A DNA stretch of 64,000 nucleotides from Galerina marginata. Taxonomy: Eukaryota; Basidiomycota; Agaricomycetes; Agaricales; Galerinaceae. The DNA lies in NCBI GenBank assembly GCA_023014335.1, contig JAECYW010000018.1, positions 1,302,001 to 1,366,000 of the forward strand, read 5' to 3'. The notes under the pieces were generated by a model that had not been told where the DNA came from, searched no databases, and saw nothing but the letters and a program-made list of their open reading frames with translations. The position numbers were made by a program, and so were the translations under genes. Positions 23,450 to 34,191 of the stretch are shown here, piece after piece (position 1 is the stretch's first letter; each line of letters begins with the position of its first letter).

Positions 23450-23795
23450 GCGCACTACATGTATTTGATGTCATTTTTCCATCTTTTATCGATTAACTCC
23501 ATTATTAGGCCCGAAATTGTGCCCATACTAGGGCTTAAATATTGCCCACGTATTCTCTGAAGCATGGTCGTTGAGCTATAACGGCGTAGCTGACGCTCGG
23601 TCAGGTTGGATAATTATGATACACACTGCAAGTATTTATTGTCATTTTAATATCTTCATCGACTGATTTCACTATTAACCTGTAGATTTTCGGCATACTA
23701 TGGCTGAAGCAATGCCCATGTATCTCTTCAACGCGGCCGTTGAGCTGTAACGGCGGTGCGGCGTAGTCGACACTTAAGGAGGCCGGGTATTCGGG
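23450..23795 (+). repeat. Diverged direct tandem duplication, unit about 170 bp
   Basis: Two copies at an offset of 169-171 bp. Paired landmarks are the TTGAGCTATAACGGCG / TTGAGCTGTAACGGCG segments near 23571 and 23740, and the TGTCATTTTTCC / TGTCATTTTAAT segments near 23468 and 23640. Copies are clearly related but substantially diverged. No coding function seen. Confidence 0.65.
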
Positions 23796-24059
23796 CGGGG
23801 AGATGCGTGCACCAGAGGAACAGGTACGAACACTCATGTTTAACGTGTGTTATAGGCTAAGAAACTAATGTTTTAAACCTCGTTTCCAAGTCTTCCATTA
23901 CTTGCCTAGGTCGTCATTACGAATTTTCGAGATGCGAATACCACTATCAGGCAAAGGCCGTCCGACCAACACTCTCGTTCTCGAAGGCTCAGTTGCCCAA
24001 GATGCCTGCTTGTATGTTGTTAGCTGCAGCTGCCAATTGAGCCATGATGTGTCCACAAC

Positions 24060-24166
24060 GTTTGGCAACGTTTGATCTGGTGGTCATCGCCTGAACATTC
24101 GTTTGGCATCGTTTGATTTGCTGGTCATTGCCTGTCACATTGTGGCCACATCGTTTGGCATCGTTT
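24060..24166 (+). repeat. Short imperfect tandem repeats (GTTTGGCA-type)
   Basis: GTTTGGCAACG / GTTTGGCATCG units start at 24060, 24101 and 24153, the first two followed by TTGAT-CTGGTGGTCAT or TTGAT-TTGCTGGTCAT. A 73-codon minus-strand frame spans them with a repeated Lys-Arg-Cys-Gly-His motif, but has no other coding evidence. Confidence 0.5.
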
Positions 24167-24260
24167 ATCACAACATCCAGCTTCTTTCCCCAGCTTTCTT
24201 TCTTCCCCAACCACCACCACTGCTCCTCCTGCCGTCGCCCAACGCCTCCAAAACATCGTC

Positions 24261-24740
24261 ATGTCTAGGACTTGGGACTATACAAGCCTCTCCACCTGGT
24301 ATGCAAGCGCTGAGTTCCCCAGCAGGTTTGGGGCTTGTATGCTTTTGCGCCGGATTGTGGTGCCGGCGCTGAAGGAGCTTCTCGCTCAGAAAACGCTTGA
24401 CAAGCGTTTCAACGATTATGACTTCATACTTTTGTACGTCATTTTTCATCTTTTCGAACTCGGGTGCGCTAATTCGTCACCCTAGCCGTGATCGTCTTGA
24501 ATCGATCCCAGGCGGATACGTGATAGTCTTGGCCTTCCACCTCAATGGCGAGTTGGCCCATCAACTCGAGATTTACCCCGAATCCAGGAACATGCCAACG
24601 GTGGTCTTAAACACAGCAGGGCCGATCAGGCGGTTTGCGGATGTCGATGGCGCGGTCCAACTTCCGTGAGTAACACTTTTTTGGCTTCTTTTTACGCTCT
24701 GACCGCCCCTTATTTCAGCTACGAATCCTTCGAACCTTAG
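24261..24740 (+). CDS. Hypothetical protein, 124 aa, three exons
   Basis: Family not recognised. Exons 24261-24433, 24486-24665 and 24719-24740 join through 52- and 53-nt introns in matching phase and end at TAG 24738-24740. The start Met-Ser-Arg-Thr-Trp-Asp is the first ATG after a pyrimidine-rich stretch. The product has two hydrophobic strands (GGYVIVLAFHLNG and PTVVLNTAGP) and an N-terminal helix (RRIVVPALKELLA), suggesting a small alpha/beta protein. No signal peptide. It sits between tandem-repeat tracts on both sides, which is unusual for a conserved gene, so a lineage-specific origin is possible. Confidence 0.5.
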
Positions 24741-24745
24741 CTCCT

Positions 24746-24990
24746 CTTCGAGACGCCGACACGCCGCGTCGCAACTTCCTCTATCTTGACCGACGCGCCA
24801 AAGCTCGCTCCCACCCTTGTTCCATACGCCGACGCCTTCCTTCATTGGTCGGCCGTTATACTTGTTCCGACCCTTCTTCGAACCGCCGACACGCCGCGCC
24901 GCGGCTTCCTCTTTCTTGACCGATGCTCACCCACTCACCCTTGTTCCATACGCCGCCCTCCTTTTTTGATCAACTTTTGTACTGATTTCG
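24746..24990 (+). repeat. Direct tandem duplication, unit about 125-130 bp
   Basis: Copy starts at about 24746 and 24876. The segments CGCCGACACGCCGCGTCGC and CGCCGACACGCCGCGCCGC, and the later CACCCTTGTTCCATACGCCG (about 24812 and 24935), match between copies. GC- and pyrimidine-rich; no gene. Confidence 0.6.
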
Positions 24991-25059
24991 TGCGCCGCTG
25001 CGTGCGTCGCGGAGGGAGTCGCGGAGTACGCGCTCATCGCGTCCTTTGCGACTCGCTCA

Positions 25060-25470
25060 GCGCGCGCTGGCTGTTTCTTTTACTATTTCTTTTCGAAACA
25101 GAAGATCTTTTTTTAATCTCTGTTTGTTTAATATAAATTAGTGCTATTTTTTTGTCTGTATGTTTACAATAAAGGACTTCTATATCTTTGAGAAATAGCC
25201 ATTATAATTAGAGCTTCTATTTCCTTGAGAAATACTGGAATATACAGACGATATGTTTTTTTGCGAAACAGATAAAAAAAACAAGTACTTTATGTCGGCT
25301 GTTTTGCGGAGAAACATCAAAGAAACAGGGGATCTTTTTGTCTGAGAAACATCCCGAAAACGGATCTTCTGTTTGTCTGCTGTTTTCGAAACAAATAAAA
25401 TTCCTATTTACTTGACAAACAGTAGTTAAAAACAGAAGACATGTTTTTAAGTGCTTTTTCTCTCAGAAAT
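25060..25470. repeat. AT-rich block with dense AAACAG / CTGTTT motifs
   Basis: At least five AAACAG and four CTGTTT hexamers lie within about 380 bp, together with AGAAAC, GGATCTT and GAAGAT motifs in both orientations. The composition differs sharply from the GC-rich DNA on both sides. It could be a decayed hairpin-forming element. No gene seen. Confidence 0.45.
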
Positions 25471-25945
25471 AGCGGTCGGCGCCAGCTGTGTGACGGCCGT
25501 CGTGCTCGACTCCCTGCTACGTTAACCACCGCGCTCGGCTCCCTCTCAGACGTCCTTTGCTGCCCGCTACTGGTGTTTTCGCTCCAAAACATCTTCCCTG
25601 ACTCCTGGCTCCTCCGCTGTACTACCTACTCCGAAATACAACGCAACTGACCAACGACCACCGAGGGACTCTAGCAGTCCAAGGTCCTCAATATCATTGA
25701 ACTGACTCTGTTGTGGAATCTGTGTCGTTCTATCTGTGTCTATGCTGGTCTATTTGACGGTCTCTGTCACCGCTAGTCGACGATAGGTGGTTCGTACCGA
25801 CACGGATGTGCACTAGGAAGTAGGAGCAAATTGCACATCTCTGGTGTGGATTTTAGAATCCTCGTCCGTAGATATAATGTGAGTTTCCTCATCCATTCTT
25901 CTTCTGTCATCGTTTCCATGACTTATGCTGATCTTGTAACTCTAG

Positions 25946-26431
25946 ATGGCAAATCTGTTTGTGTCACCTAACGATGGACGATCTCAACGTCACAGCACTC
26001 CGTCAGCCGTCTTCCTTCTCCTCTATCCCGCCGTCAACCTCAGCGTTTTCGACCAGTCGCACCTGCAGTCGCACACATCACTCGCACGCGAAATCGATTG
26101 CAGATTCTAACTCGGGGAACACTTATCTACGCCCAAAGCCCGTTCCGCTCCCCCACCTACGAATACGACGGTGCACGATTCGCCTGACGGCTCTCGCTCG
26201 CCATCGCATCGCCCACGCGGGAATATACGCATATCGGGGCTAAGCTTCCCAATGGTCTGCCTAGATACCCCGACCGAAAATCTCAAGCGAACTTCTGGAG
26301 TGCTCAGTCCGGTCCCTGTTGGGGGCACGTTCGAATTTGGAGTCGTTGAAGCTGTATACGCCCCTGAGCCTGCCCCATCCTGCCTAGCCATGACACGTCC
26401 TCCTCCTTTGCACACACACCGTCAGTCATGA
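25946..26431 (+). pseudogene. Stop-interrupted protein-coding frame of unknown family
   Basis: An ATG at 25946 follows directly after a good acceptor (CTCTAG), so a 5' UTR intron is likely. The frame encodes Met-Ala-Asn-Leu-Phe-Val-Ser-Pro, runs to an in-frame TAA at 26108-26110, and continues in the same frame as a coherent Pro/Ser-rich stretch (RISGLSFPMVCLDTPTENL, then GGTFEFGVVEAVYAPEP) to TGA at 26429. The continuity on both sides of one stop suggests either a recent nonsense change or a short unrecognised intron. Product unknown. Confidence 0.35.
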
Positions 26432-27637
26432 CGCCCAGCACCCCATACCCACCCCCTTTGGCGCAGCAGGCTTCCATGGCCAGACGCTTCCGACCTACGA
26501 CCCCGAACTTTCGGAGGGTGTTCAGGTCGAAGACGACGCATCAGGAGTAGCCCCCTGATCATGCGTTTCTGGGCCGGGGTGAGGGGGACGTGGATGGGAA
26601 TGGGGACGGGGGCTGCTGCTGCCGCTGCTGCCGACCTCGTTGGCGCTGAAGAGAAAGAGGAAGAGGCACGGGAGGGGAGGGGAGGGTGAGGAGTTGTTCT
26701 CTAGTCTCTGCTGCGACGCGGCGGAAGTGGGGAATGTGGATGGTTAGCGAGAGGTGGGGTTGGGCGGAGGGTGGAAGAAGTGGAAACCGCTTTGGATTTG
26801 GATTTGGGTTTGGGTTCGAGTTTGAGTATCAACGGCCGCGAGGGCGAGCGAGCAGGCGGGGCAATTGGGTGAGGTGGGGAGGAGTGGCGGCTGACGGGAT
26901 CCTCGAGGTGGGGAGGACGATATCACCTACCGGGAGGTGTCGACGGCGATGATGTTTGGTTTTGTGGACCAAGGTCGACACCGAGCTTCAAGCTTCAAGC
27001 ATTAGCCTTCGACCTGTGCCTGCCCTGAATGCTTCCTTTTTGCTTATTAAGGAGGGGAGTGCAAAAAAGGGAGTTGCTATTCCTCTCTACCACTTGCAAC
27101 GCTGGCCAATTCACTAACGTATCTGGCAAGTTACATTCTTTCGTTCGCATCGTCCACGTCACTGATTAATGTCGACCTACCAGCAAGACTCGGAGAAGGA
27201 CATCCAGGAATCCTCAGGCAATATTTGCCACGAGGTTAACGTTTTAGGATTTATGAAGAAACGACAACAACATCGACGACGTCGGTGTATCCCGGGAAAG
27301 AACAACGGTATGTGATCTTTAATTCCTCGTTTCGCTCGCTAACTATCTCGAAAAAGATGAACTTCGATCGTTCACGCCCCGATATCCTTGAAATCGCTGA
27401 ATGTTTTACCTCAATGGTTCCTAGACCTCTTCTCACCTCCAGATTTCCCAGAATCGCTTACACCCTCCGCGTACAGCGTAACAGCAGAATGACTTAGCGA
27501 GACCTTATTATGTGCGATAAAAAGGATAGCAGCCAACAGTGGAGGATGCTGACCACGGGAAAGTGTCGGTCATAGCAGTGTCGATTTAAAAATTGCATAA
27601 ATACAAATGTAAGATTTATGGATCCCTCCCCATGATC
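26432..27637. other. Intergenic with purine-rich and GGATTT-type microsatellite tracts
   Basis: A polypurine stretch lies near 26640-26700, and a GGATTT/GGGTTT hexamer run at about 26792-26825. A weak candidate gene starts at ATG 27169 (two exons, under 60 residues), but I do not consider it supported. Nothing else seen. Confidence 0.35.
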
Positions 27638-28889
27638 TCAGACGGCCGAGACCACAATCACGTCAGTAGAACTGTTTCCCGAGGTAGCGCTTCCCTTTTC
27701 CGTGTGGCTGTCTCGTACATTGGTCACACTGGACAAAACTCTTGTCGCATTATCTCCTTTCCTGAATTCGATTGTACTTGCAGAAATACTGTTTTTAGTC
27801 CAAGCGTGGCCCATCGCAACGCGTAAGATGATGAGCTGCGGCGCGAGCCCCTGGAGTTGGGCAAAATATTCGGTTAATTCTAATCTTTCAAAGCGACGAA
27901 CATAAAATTACCCACCACAATATTTCCCCAGATATCTGCGAATATGCTGACCCACTGATTTGAAGTTCCATTCGTGACTGCAAAAACGATCCCAAAAAGG
28001 CTGAACGGTAACGCTGATTCGATCAGAATTGCGATTACTCCCCAACGCTCAGCTACCTGAATATCTACTCCGAGGCGTTTCATAGCAAAGTATGAGATCA
28101 AAATTCGTCCGCAAATGAACGAGGTGACGATAACGTTGAAGGTAACGCTCAACGCTACCCAAGGCACGCCGAAGCTCTCTGCTTGTCCCGTAAAGAATGT
28201 CGCATTCGGCAATGCACTTTCGACGACGGTGAGCACTGCCAGGGCTAGAAAGTAGCACAATATTATTATCATCTCTCCCGATACTACATACCGAGATGTA
28301 CAACTTACTTGTCGAGGTAATTAATAACATTAACGGAAGCACGATGAACAGCCTATTGTTTGCCAGAAGGATGTAACAGCGGTACAGCTATTCTTCCATT
28401 GAAATGTTCAATAGAAATCTAGTCTTGGAATAATAGAATTACTACATACCAGAAGGGCATCGCCCATGAAATTTGCCGTTACGATCGCTGATGTGCCAAA
28501 GACGTTAACCCACCCGGAGAAGTGGGCAAACATGTATGCTTCCGGGCCACCAGGAGTATCGCGGTTGTTAATCCACATTAGTAAACCTTCGACCTGATTT
28601 GTTGTATCCCCGATCGTAACGAGGATAGCCAGGATGATGCCATATACGATGTAAAAAGTCTTGCTCCTGCGAGAATAAGGTCCTTTAGCCAGGTAGTACG
28701 TTGATTGGATGGCTAAGGTTATTTGCCCGCCTATAAATCGCACGATATCAGTTCGTAAGGTGGGATTAAAATTCCTCTGGAATGCATACCAAGAAGGACG
28801 GGAGAAATATAATCCGCGATAAACCAAGCTTGTTCGGCCACAATCGCTGCAAACTCTGAGGGGTCTCCTGAAGTTGGATCTGCTGGCAT
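27638..28889 (-). CDS. Multi-pass (probably seven-helix) membrane protein, 330 aa
   Basis: Exons 28790-28889, 28450-28730, 28309-28387, 27916-28235 and 27638-27850 (introns 59, 62, 72 and 65 nt) form one frame from ATG 28887-28889 to a TGA at 27638. The N-terminus is short, acidic and outward-looking. About seven hydrophobic helices follow, with landmarks TFYIVYGIILAILVTIGDTT, NNRLFIVLPLMLL, FNVIVTSFICGRILISYFAM and WGVIAILIESALPFSLFG. The GLAPQLIILRVAMGHAW segment and a Ser/Thr-rich cytosolic tail close the protein. This pattern fits a large mushroom-specific family of seven-helix proteins, sometimes likened to receptors. No ligand is known. Confidence 0.75.
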
Positions 28890-30830
28890 GTTGAAGAACT
28901 ACCTTTGGGCTGGACAAAAGGGCTGAGGTTTTGACCAAGAACACCTTACATTATATGTACCTCTCGAACTGGCCGAGCTTTCTCGTCGATTCAGGGCGGA
29001 ATTAATCAAGGCCATCTAAAGGCTGTCAGGACTATGTCGATTTGTAAGACAATATGTTATCACCGTGAGCCAGGGATGATGATATTAACTCTGTGTGTAC
29101 GTGATTATTTATTTTAAATCTTAGATAAGTTACCGTGCGTTTCGAATGGGCAACGAACTCGGGGAAAGATGGCCCAATTATGGTTTGAATAAATTCATTG
29201 AATGATAATGATGCTGGGGGAAGGGATAGGAGCACTGGTATGTTAACATATTTTCGGTCTGTGGGAAAACGAGATACGATACGATAAGTGGAGATCGGAG
29301 AAGTTCCATGTTACAGCGCGTTTGAATATCGCTATGATGCAAGTTTGACTGGGCGACCAATCGTGATGCTGCCACGCCACCTTCGATATCTCTTGTGGCG
29401 GGAGGATAACTGTCAAAGTCTCGGGACGCGGGAGGATAACTGTCGAAGTCTCGGGACGCTGGCTGTGGGAATCGGAGAACTCTAGGACAGCTTGACAGTA
29501 ATATCAACATTCCCAGCCACAAATCGATTAAACGGTTAGTTCTTTCTCTCATTCAATCGCAAGCCACAGATCAAGATTTCCGATGCCAACCTCATTGTTC
29601 CCTTTACCTCCCTCACGAACAACCGTGTGTTGAGTCCCATTAAACTTATCTTACTCTATCGCCGCAGTGTGTCTATTAATCAAAGCGTTCCATGTGTCAA
29701 ATCTATTTTTTGTATTAAACTCCTTACTATCTGAAGCCAGTTCTTCTGGCTCACTCATCACAGTTTCCCTGATAATGATCACCGAAACGTTCCTTGACAT
29801 ATTACAGCGCATTTCTCGAGGCATCATATAAACCTTTGCGTTAGAATCCACTACTAAGGCACGTGGGAGACGGTCAAGGAAACATCCGCCTCAACTGATA
29901 TTAAGTCTTCTCAGCGCGTTCGGCTTCACAGAGATTAACCAGCATAAGTATGATTGAATAAATTGTTTGTGAAACATATATTTCTCTTCGAATTATAACA
30001 ATTGGTTCGACGTAACCCATTGAGGCCTTGAAGCTTGACGGCCTAAAAGGATTTATCACCCCCACTTTCTTCAACTGGCTTGACTGGGGCACTGGCACAT
30101 ATCTGTAATAATTAATTTAGTTCAATCGTATTGTGCACTTGGTGAAGAATGTACTTGCATTAGGAACAATATCGATGGCCTCAACTTCATCGGAAGCCCT
30201 TCGTAAAGCACAAAACTTGATGGCGGGTCCTGCTACGACGGCGGCAGCCAAATCATTGGCTAATTTGAGAGGAGAGGTTCAGTGAAGAGACAACCCAAAA
30301 TTCGACGGGATTTACGAATGAAGATTGCCTTTGTGGGCGTTATCAGCATCGTTATTGCTGAAAGGAATATGAAAGCAATGTATGCGCGCATGATTTACTC
30401 TTGGGTGTTAGGAGAGTGCTCGAGTGAGGTGTAAATAACTGTTCAGCCTTTTTATGCTCTCCAGAATCTCTGGTGTGCTCAGAGATAAATAGATATGGAC
30501 CATATCGTGCTTCTGGCTTGCTTGAGGAAAATTCTTCTCGAACCCAAATGATGGATCAATTTATCAGCGATATATCTGTACAGTAGTGGATTACACCACT
30601 AACAATAGGACAAAAAATATTCTCGGTTACCAGCCGCGGATATTTCTCTCGCCTGTTAATTACTATCCATCCGTTTATCCCACTTGCGGTATCGGAACAA
30701 ACCCGAAAGATTGATCGCGCTTTAGTTTGGATCTCATGCTAGTGATGTTCGTTAGGCACTCAATTTACATCGTCAATGGCAAGTGCTACCCCAGTCTCCC
30801 AAAATAAAACTTCGAGTCCTTTCGAAATAA
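28890..30830. other. Intergenic, about 1.9 kb
   Basis: AT-rich, with only short frames. A 27-bp tandem repeat occurs at 29397-29460. A weak plus-strand frame begins at ATG 30175 (Met-Ala-Ser-Thr-Ser-Ser-Glu-Ala-Leu) but stops after about 36 codons. No gene is supported. Confidence 0.35.
29397..29460 (+). repeat. 27-bp tandem repeat, just over 2 units
   Basis: Two copies of GCGGGAGGATAACTGTC followed by AAGTCTCGGGAC or its near-identical partner lie head to tail, differing at one base. Confidence 0.75.
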
Positions 30831-31667
30831 TCAGATGGTCTGGTGCTGTCGCAAGTACAAGCCTGTAGTGGAAATGGATGAGATTAGTTAAGTCTCAATA
30901 TTTCGAGATCAATACGTACCGGACTCTTCTTCTCCGTTTCCCATTACATCAACGTGGCAGTTAGGCGTATAACAAGTGATCTCAAAAGTCTGATACGATT
31001 GAGATTTGCATGGAAAGGCAATTGTCTCCGCGGTTCCACCATAAGAAACCACCAATGAACCGACAAAATCCTTTTTGACGGCAGCTGTGACCTTGAAAGG
31101 GTTCGAAGGTTAAGCTTCTTCTGAATCTCTATTTGGTGAATGTGGAGGGTTGCGACGTCTCCGTTAGAGCTCCAGATCTTATCTGTTGTCTGGTTTGCGT
31201 CTCGAACGGTGATGGCCAAACTGCAGCTTTCCATTCCGAAGTCTACAACGAGAAATTGGGCAATCGTAGAAGTCTAAAATATTAAATATTCTTTAAATTT
31301 GAATTCGATTCTTCCATGAGAGGAGGATTACCTGAGGAGTCACGAGAAGGTGTCTTTTGAATACTGGTAGAGTTCCGATGGTAGATTTACGGCTCTCTGT
31401 ATATTCGGGCATGACGGCGCCCGGGTCGGAGAGAGATAATTGGCCTAGGCCATGACCCACATTGTTGATTGGGCTGTAACGCGGAATGGGAAATGGTGGC
31501 TTGTGGTATAAAGCCTTGAGGTTAATATACGGATTTCCTATTGCTAATTGGTCAATTGCTGATACCTCAATGTTTCGCTGTCCGTTAAGGTGCAGGAAAA
31601 TGCCACAAATGAGGAAAACATCGGCCAGGATGCAGACTGCAATGACAAAAAGGAAAATTCGATTCAT
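30831..31667 (-). pseudogene. But2-C-terminal-like secreted/membrane protein with one-base frameshift
   Basis: Exons 31332-31667, 30920-31273 and 30831-30862. The protein begins with a signal-anchor helix (IFLFVIAVCILADVFLICGIF), then an outside-facing domain of a type common in mushrooms and sometimes labelled as a ubiquitin-binding But2 C-terminal domain. TIAQFLVVDFGMESCSL is followed by beta strands, and the family's typical end (Tyr-Leu-Arg-Gln-His-Gln-Thr-Ile) is present in exon 3. Inside exon 2, near 31108, the frame shifts. Upstream reads KKLN and downstream the expected KVTAAVKKDFVGSLVVSYGG is in another frame, as if one C had been lost from a short run. Exon lengths also fall exactly one base short. 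It is either a recent null allele or a base-calling error. Family name held loosely. Confidence 0.55.
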
Positions 31668-32684
31668 TAAATGGAGTTTTCTTCTGTTCTCCCTGATATC
31701 TTGAAGCGTCTGCCAACTTCGTCAAGTTAGATAAAGTTTTGGTTCGAGGAAACTGAATTGCTTGCCATAGATTCAGTTGACTGTACTTTCCCCCTGCAGA
31801 AGAGGGACGTAGGCTTCATGACTGAGTGCATCCATCGCTTGCTAAAGGACGGGGAAGATGTCAAGTTGTTGGGCTCAAGTTGCGACGAGGTCTATCTATG
31901 TCGGGAGTTGCTGTGCGCTTCCAAGATTTTCGCACCTTGATGTCTTGATGATCTATTTAGCAAGTAGATTATCTAAATTGGCGATCTCAGCGGGCCATCA
32001 CTTAGCGTCTAAAAACACTATCAGCATTTTCCGCGGCCTAAGTTCACTTCTTGTCAATCGATTATCAGCACCGTGGATTGAGCGGGCAAGAACGCGACTG
32101 ATGGTTGACCTCTTAACACGATCCGAACTCGTAAATTGAGCAGTTTTCAATTGAGGCAGAGCCCTTCCTGTTATCAATTATTGATGTTTTGCGGCGCGCG
32201 ATATGGTGTGGTGGGAAGCATTCTTTAATTGGAACTACTCGAGTACACAAGATTCCCACTTATTATCCCAGAGTCCGTCTCTCTCTAGTGTGGCTACTAC
32301 ATCATAGATGTGCTGATTATGCAGCGTATTAATATAACCCACTTGAAGCTGAGCGGTAGTCTCCTCAATTTGCAAAGCTCAATAACGACGGCTTATCTAA
32401 ATTTAAATTTTGTTAACTTGGTGTTGAAAGCTGGTCTGGCCCATCTGACAGTGACTTACACCCAAATTTTTGGGTCAACGCTACAACGCTAGCGCACTGA
32501 GCTTACGCGCATGTGCAAGGTGCCACGCAATATATATACTTCCACCTGTGGAATGCCGATATGGAGGTTTTTTTAACTGTAAAAATCATTCGCAATCTGA
32601 CATTTAATTGGCAAAATTCGTCGTCCACAATATAATCCAGAGGAATTGGGATCCGTTCATAGATGAAAGGTTCAAGGTAATGAA
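31668..32684. other. Intergenic, no gene seen
   Basis: About 1 kb. A plus-strand frame at 31758-31940 contains a Lys-Arg pair after a hydrophobic start, but lacks the signal peptide and repeated cores expected of a RiPP precursor. Confidence 0.35.
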
Positions 32685-33317
32685 TTAAGTACTGTTATGG
32701 TTTCTCCCCACTTCCTCGTATACCCTCTCCCAGTTATTGCAGATTTGAGCATTGTTCTTGATAACATTGGGTGGCGCATACTGCTTGCTCCAGAGTGATG
32801 TCAGGCTCTGCAAAGAACCATCTGCCGAATATAATTGAAGCAATGATGGAGTAATTCATCATCGAACGGGGAGTCCATTGAGGGGATTGTCGCATTCACA
32901 ACGTGCTTCCGAATAACGCCTAGGCAGCGAAGCTGATGAAACATAGAAATGCTGAACGGTTTTTTCTCCTTGCCCAAGTATATCAAGCCGTTCCCTGGAG
33001 TCATTTCCTCCCATTCTACATACCCCTCGCGTGTATCCGGGCTATAATGACGAGATGGTTCAAAAAGCATAACAATGGGGCGACCGAGGTCAATATCCCA
33101 GCTCATGGGATAGTCGTCGGCAATGTACGCTGTCCGGAGCTTAGTTTTTCTTTCTCTCTAAATTGGTAGTACGATAATGCTTACTATGCTCTCGACGATC
33201 GGTTTTCATAGGGAGGTGATCAATCCATGATATAAACGCGAGCTTGATCAACACCGCCAACCCCACGAGTAGGATAATCGGTTGTCGGAAAGGCGAAGTG
33301 CTTGCGGATATCAACAT
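32685..33317 (-). pseudogene. UstYa-like (DUF3328) protein, degraded copy
   Basis: UstYa-type proteins are copper-dependent oxidases with an N-terminal membrane anchor and two His-x-x-His-Cys motifs; in other fungi they cyclise or hydroxylate ribosomal peptides. Here exon 1 (from ATG 33315-33317) encodes the anchor (PIILLVGLAVLIKLAFI). Exon 2 encodes the core with DDYPMSWD and MFHQLRCLGVIRKHVV, then HHCFNYIRQMVLC. The first motif reads His-Gln-Leu-Arg-Cys, so one copper-binding His is replaced by Arg. Just after the second motif the frame closes, while the expected continuation (EPDITLE, then AQICNNWERVYEEVG) appears in two other frames. The junction between exons is also out of phase. It is therefore very likely non-functional. 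The partner gene at 33599 is intact. Confidence 0.65.
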
Positions 33318-33598
33318 GGGGGGTAATTGGCTGCAGGTTGAAGGCTGGAAAAAGGTCGGTTCCGGTATTATACAGTTACCTATAGAGCTCATTCAACATT
33401 ACCGATTTGTTGTCTGGATTTTTGATTATCATTTGCCTTTTTCACGCGACCTATGAAACCGCGAAGAAAATATATAAATACCACCGTAGTGATCCCGATG
33501 ACCTCTCGTGGGAGCCAGCGCTGTGAGGATGACCGCCACTGATACTAATAACATATCTTCAGGAAGTAAATGTCGAATTCTTATCTGGTTTCGCTCGT

Positions 33599-34191
33599 AT
33601 GGCGTATTTCAAACTGCTCACCTCCACACTTGGTTTCTTGTCCGTCTCCTCCGTTATCACCACAGTCCTACTCTTCCACGCACGCAACAATGTTTTGAGT
33701 ATCCATGCCCCCTCGCATGTAGCGCTCGCCCACCATGTAGACCAGCAGAGATATTGTAAGCGTAGCCTATGATCTTGGAAACTTGGTAATTGACAAAATA
33801 GCTAGCATTTATTCACGACGACTTCCCTAACGCTCCCTTATTTGATGTTGGCAATGTTCTGATGCATGTCGAAGACAGCATTCATTATAGAGGGCACGGC
33901 GAAGCCGCAACCCAGGAATGGAATGCCCTCGACGTTATTGGACTAGGATCCGTCACTTATGGAGAAGACTATCGCGCGTTTTACCTCCCGATGTTTCACC
34001 AAATCCACTGCCTATTGACATTTAGATCATCCATCTTGCAGGGAACAGACTATAAGAGCCAAAAGGAACACATGCACCATTGCTTCGATTATTTTCGAAA
34101 GTGGATTACTGTGCCAGGCGGACCTCACCCTGGAGCCGGGAGATTTTATGACCAGGAACTTTACGACGCAAAGGGATTGGGCCTAGTGTGA
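33599..34191 (+). CDS. UstYa-like (DUF3328) oxidase, intact, 180 aa
   Basis: Exons 33599-33755 and 33806-34191 join through a 50-nt intron. Residues 9-29 form a signal-anchor helix (TLGFLSVSSVITTVLLF). The luminal domain carries the DDFP motif at 57-60 and both hallmark motifs: His117-Gln-Ile-His120-Cys121 and His141-Met-His-His144-Cys145. The family's usual size is about 200-260 aa, so this is a compact member. Characterised relatives act on ribosomally made peptides (ustiloxin, phomopsin, cyclochlorotine-type pathways) in the secretory route. It is divergent from the degraded paralogue ending at 33317, about 280 bp away. No precursor peptide with repeated Kex2-type Lys-Arg cores was seen nearby, so its substrate here is unknown. 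Confidence 0.75.

Noticed and set aside
31758..31940. Possible ribosomal-peptide precursor near the UstYa-like genes (a Lys-Arg pair after a hydrophobic start)
   Set aside because: No signal peptide and no repeated core peptides.
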